Assembly: GCA_950295325.1 (NCBI GenBank)
Contig: OX485806.1
Coordinates: forward strand, 28,644,001-28,708,000
Direction of reading: 5' to 3'
DNA: 64,000 bases
DNA from: Polytrichum commune
Taxonomy: Eukaryota; Streptophyta; Polytrichopsida; Polytrichales; Polytrichaceae
Positions 60,380-64,000 of this stretch are shown piece by piece. Position 1 is the first letter of the stretch. The number at the start of each line of letters is the position of its first letter. The notes below the pieces were generated by a model, which was not told the origin of the DNA, searched no databases, and was given only the letters and a program-made list of their open reading frames with translations. The position numbers were made by a program, and so were the translations under genes.

Positions 60380-61979
60380 TCAAGTTGATGTTCCTTTCAC
60401 TGCATTGTACCCCCCAGCTTCAAGTTGTGTTGCTAATGACATATCTCCAGTTTTGGTAATCCGCCCTGCCTCCTGCATCCCCGAATAAATAATACGTGAG
60501 ATCTTTCACAAAGAGCAGAAGCTCCGTCCCCCATAATAAGTTAGCAAGAAAAAGTAGAACCAAATACGTCCACACAAGTCAAACTGCAAGCACCCACTCA
60601 GTGCAGAAAATAACCATGAAAATCATAAGACTTGATACTTTGAACTCTACAATTCCCCAGTTTTAAGAATTTGGAATAATATTTCCAGTCAGAACCTAGT
60701 GACAGATATGGATGATACCAAAATTGGAGTACCATAGATAACAATATAGGATATGCATATATTCGTCTAGAATGTGTTGTTCTCTGCATCATTTTCAGTT
60801 GATATGTACCTTGGGCAACAAGTACAGCCGACAGCTTTGGATTTTTAGGAGAGAAAATTATTTGGCTCCTTGACTTACCATGATGTGCACGTAGGTTGGC
60901 TTGATGTACTCCAATAGGCGCTGGTAATGAGTGATCATAAGGACAGCGTTGCTTTCCTTCTGTAACCCAACTACTGCTGTTGCAACATCCCGTAAAGCAT
61001 CAATGTCCAGGCCAGAGTCAATCTCGTCCAAGATCGCCAAATCTGCCTCCAGCACCTGTACAGTCCCCCAACCACAATCATTTACTGCTTCCACATCCAC
61101 CACTGAATCTACAACATAGGAAAGCAACAACCATGGACATGTACTAAACATTGACATTATAAGTCATCTGAGCAGTCCCGACTGTAAATCATGGAACGTG
61201 AAAAGCACGACTTTGAAGAGAAAAAAAACTTCAGGACAATTGTTGACTGGGGAAATAAGACTTGCATTGCCACAACAAATAAATAATTCTCATTGTTGGT
61301 TGATATTGGTGCGTACAGGCTTCAGATTTAGTTATTTGCAGACACATATTTCTGTCATCTGGAGTTATTGTACTTTACAAGGATAGAGTTTTTCCTCTTG
61401 CATTAAGATTTGAACCCCTGAATAAAGTAGTGGTCCATGAAATCTCTTTACAGGTTTTGAAACTTTTGAAAGGTCTAGAGTCAACTTCATTCAACAGAGG
61501 AATTGAAGGGCGAGGAAAAGACACTTTACAGTGCAAGAACCCTGTACTACAATAGATCTCGCCCAAGACATCTAGCCACTGGAAATGAGATACACACTTA
61601 GAAGGTTTTTTCATTAAATTTCTCCTCTCCTGTATCATAAGCTTCAACTCTTCAGGAATCCAGAACACCAAGACCTATGCCTACATAGGTGTGAACAACC
61701 AAGCTTTACTGCGACGGTTGTTCATCATACAGAAGATAATTGTCTCGTACCGAAAGTTGCAAAATCTCATTTCGTTTCTTCTCTCCACCACTGAAACCCT
61801 CATTAACATTCCGATCTAAGAATTTGGGATCCATGTTGAGAGCTGTCAGCTTTTGCGATACAACTGCATAGAACTGTTCAAAAGTCAACATCAGGTCAGG
61901 GCCAACACAACATGGCATATCCCAAGAATTCCTTGCAACAATTCAAAATACTATAGCTCATATTTTAATCCAAATTTTA

Positions 61980-62010
<31 letters not shown>

Positions 62011-64000
62011 TAAAAACAACAACAACAACAACACAACAGAGAATCCATAATTCCTTATCAGTATTCACTGCCTTTGAAATACCACAAAAGAATCAAATAC
62101 TACTCTGTTTGTAGGTGTGCACACAAGGTTTTGCATGCTGCCAAGAAACTCAGGATGCAGAAATGGCTTCATTGACTGGTTGCTCTTGTTTGACAAGAAG
62201 CCCAAGCTTCCAATTTCAGCAGGAACTTCAAGGCTCACTAGAATGAACCTCTTACTCATACTTAACTTAGACTAAGATGTAGAGTATGAGAATCTAGAGA
62301 CTTGTCAAGATAAATCAACACTGACAAAATGCAATCCTCCTTCTGATTCCTCCATTGAAGTTGCCGTGAAGAAAATTATTCTCATAACATGTCCAATCTG
62401 GGACAACATAAAGTGAACATGATATACCTCAAGTGGACCAAGCTCTGGAAGACTCAGTGCCGCTCGTCGAGCATTGCAAGCCATCCGCAAAAAGTCCATG
62501 TTGCTTACTCCAGGAATCTCCACAGGAGACTGAAAACTCAAAAAAAGCCCATTATGACTTCTTTCAGCTGGCTCTTTGTCCAGGAGATCCTCCCCTTTGA
62601 AAATAGCAGACCCCCCTGTGACCTCATAATCAGGATGACCGACAAGAACCTGCAATTACAGTACAGGCCAAGTCATATTATCAGTACCTCCTCCTGCTCA
62701 CTGAAAGTTTGAACATACCCTGTCTTGTGACAGTCCCATGACAGCATCCTGTAGCATCAAATTTATGGAAGATAAGAGGATAGAACAAAAAGTGGAAATG
62801 GAAACATAAGAATAAAAATGAATGATACAAGACATTCAGGTTGAGAATCAATGCCTTAGACAATGTGCTCTTTCCTGAGCCATTCCTTCCCATAATTGCA
62901 TGAACCTGCAAGCAACAAATTGCTGCAAATCAGTCCACCCGTGACAACCAAAGTGTGTAAATCTTCCCCTCAACTTTCATTCTTCACGGTCCAGATCACT
63001 TTTTTTAAAGCACATTCACAACATAGGTCCATTAGGCTTCAAACAGATGAAATGAAAAAAAATCCTCCTTTAAACTGCATTTCTTGCTAGCTGTGACAAC
63101 ACAACAAATGTGAACCTGAAACCTATACACTTCGATGAAGCGTATAAGTGTAACCAGGCATAACAAAATTCATCAACAAGGCCACTGGCAACAACATGTC
63201 AAAACCCCTGCACAACCCTAGAAATGGTCTCAACAATTTGCAAGCCAATTCCGTCCATCAGAATACCGAATTGTCAATGATGATATAGTTATCCAATAAC
63301 TCAACATGACGTTTGGTAGGGAGTTGGTTGTTTTGCATACAACACCTTCCATGTTCGCCAGGTTTCAGTGCATGCTTGGAGTTAGCATGGAGGTTCGAAC
63401 GAAGAACATTCTATATGGGTTCATTGAGGGTCAGTCATTTTGGCATGCCAAGAGGTGCTAAATGAGTTTGGCCCTCAATGGACCTCACGAGATAGGTTGC
63501 TCTTCATTCAAATTCAAACACTACTTCCGGAGAATGCACAGTCATAAGTGGAAAGAAATCATTGGTTTTGTGCAATCAATGGAAGATCGTAGGGACCAGT
63601 TCCCGACAGAAAGTCCCATTGATTTAAAGGATAACTCTAATAGCACGAGACAAGACATTTATCATGAAGTGAACTGCCTCTCATTCTATCAATCCGAAGT
63701 TCCATGCGATGAAAGCATCACACGTACCTCCCCTTCTCGAATTACGAGGTCCACGCCCTTCAGAATCTCCATCCCCGTCTCCCGCACCACGGCTCTTAAA
63801 TCCTTGACCTCCAAAAGCACGGCAGGGCTCCCTTTCTCGGCCCTGTTTTCTACATCGAGCTGTTGGGACGTAGCGACAGCAGACACAGCCACGGAGTTGC
63901 ACCTCCGACTCCATTTCCTAAGGTTCACGAATCCAGAGTGTTCAGCACACAACCTCGCCCCTCGCAACGCTCCTGTTGCAGCCCCTACTCTCCACGCCCC
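60380..64000 (-). CDS. SUFC: Plastid SufC-type Fe-S assembly ATPase (ABCI6), 5' end off window
   Basis: Six exons are visible: 64,000-63,728 (partial), 62,905-62,855, 62,649-62,428, 61,873-61,751, 61,055-60,879 and 60,472-60,380. Exons 2-6 are 51, 222, 123, 177 and 93 nt, each a multiple of three with phase-0 joints. They encode GRNGSGKST (Walker A), the Q-loop region [24 protein letters not shown] (ABC signature), [12 protein letters not shown] (Walker B) and the switch His in [10 protein letters not shown]. The end is [10 protein letters not shown] to a TGA. Exon 1 has a Ser/Arg-rich leader, suiting a plastid transit peptide, and opens beyond the window. SufC drives the SufBCD scaffold for Fe-S cluster assembly in the plastid. 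The exon 2 donor reads AAG|GC, so intron 2 is GC-AG. A 30-bp open segment (GATGCTGTCATGGGACTGTC...) inside that intron has splice-like borders. Confidence 0.93.

Noticed and set aside
1-64000. CRISPR arrays, rRNA genes or intact tRNA genes
   Set aside because: None seen. The repeats here are tandem or dispersed without regular spacers, and the only tRNA-like element (2,662-2,725) does not fold.

Overview
This window is nuclear DNA of a plant, most likely a land plant. It holds a plastid-type SufC ABC ATPase with an N-terminal leader, a plant-type SIN3 co-repressor, a group I bZIP exon and spliced genes with GT-AG introns of 0.15-1.1 kb. Long non-coding stretches carry LTR, LINE, hAT and PIF/Harbinger remnants. 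I cannot name the species; a non-seed land plant is only a guess.

Layout. Positions 1-24,200 hold a rearranged segmental duplication. Copy 1 spans about 1-11,100 and copy 2 about 15,800-23,730. Each copy carries a minus-strand gene of the BLES03/UPF0696 (DUF1917) family. Copy 1 was later hit by several insertions: a broken trihelix gene with an LTR-retrotransposon fragment in its intron (2,073-4,311), a hAT-type MITE (6,267-6,845) and a short hAT element (11,118-11,678) that carries a nested 164-bp fold-back element. Between the copies lie two more hAT transposase relics and a PIF-type MITE.

Positions 24,200-34,300 hold tandem and inverted repeats around a Harbinger-type region. The transposase is broken by two in-frame TGA codons. 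Its convergent Myb/trihelix partner ORF is intact. An isolated group I bZIP basic-region exon lies at 33,777-33,909. Positions 34,300-42,000 hold repeats, a pair of hAT MITEs of one family with perfect 8-bp target duplications (one of them inside a hAT transposase relic), and a 5'-truncated, decayed LINE reverse transcriptase.

The two well-supported host genes are in the right third, both on the minus strand. SIN3 (44,776-49,881) has four exons, 1,457 codons plus stop, with PAH1, PAH2, PAH3, the HDAC-interaction domain and the Sin3 C-terminal region. SufC (60,380 to beyond 64,000) has six exons visible, the first running off the window. Between them, 51,150-56,240 is a dispersed family of roughly 200-280 bp repeats that starts in the SIN3 upstream region, followed by other local duplications.

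The host genes do not form one pathway. SIN3 scaffolds histone deacetylases in the nucleus, SufC powers plastid Fe-S cluster assembly, and the role of BLES03 proteins is poorly known. Most of the remaining sequence records transposon insertion, local duplication and decay, with several exact target-site duplications and one good empty site that order the events.
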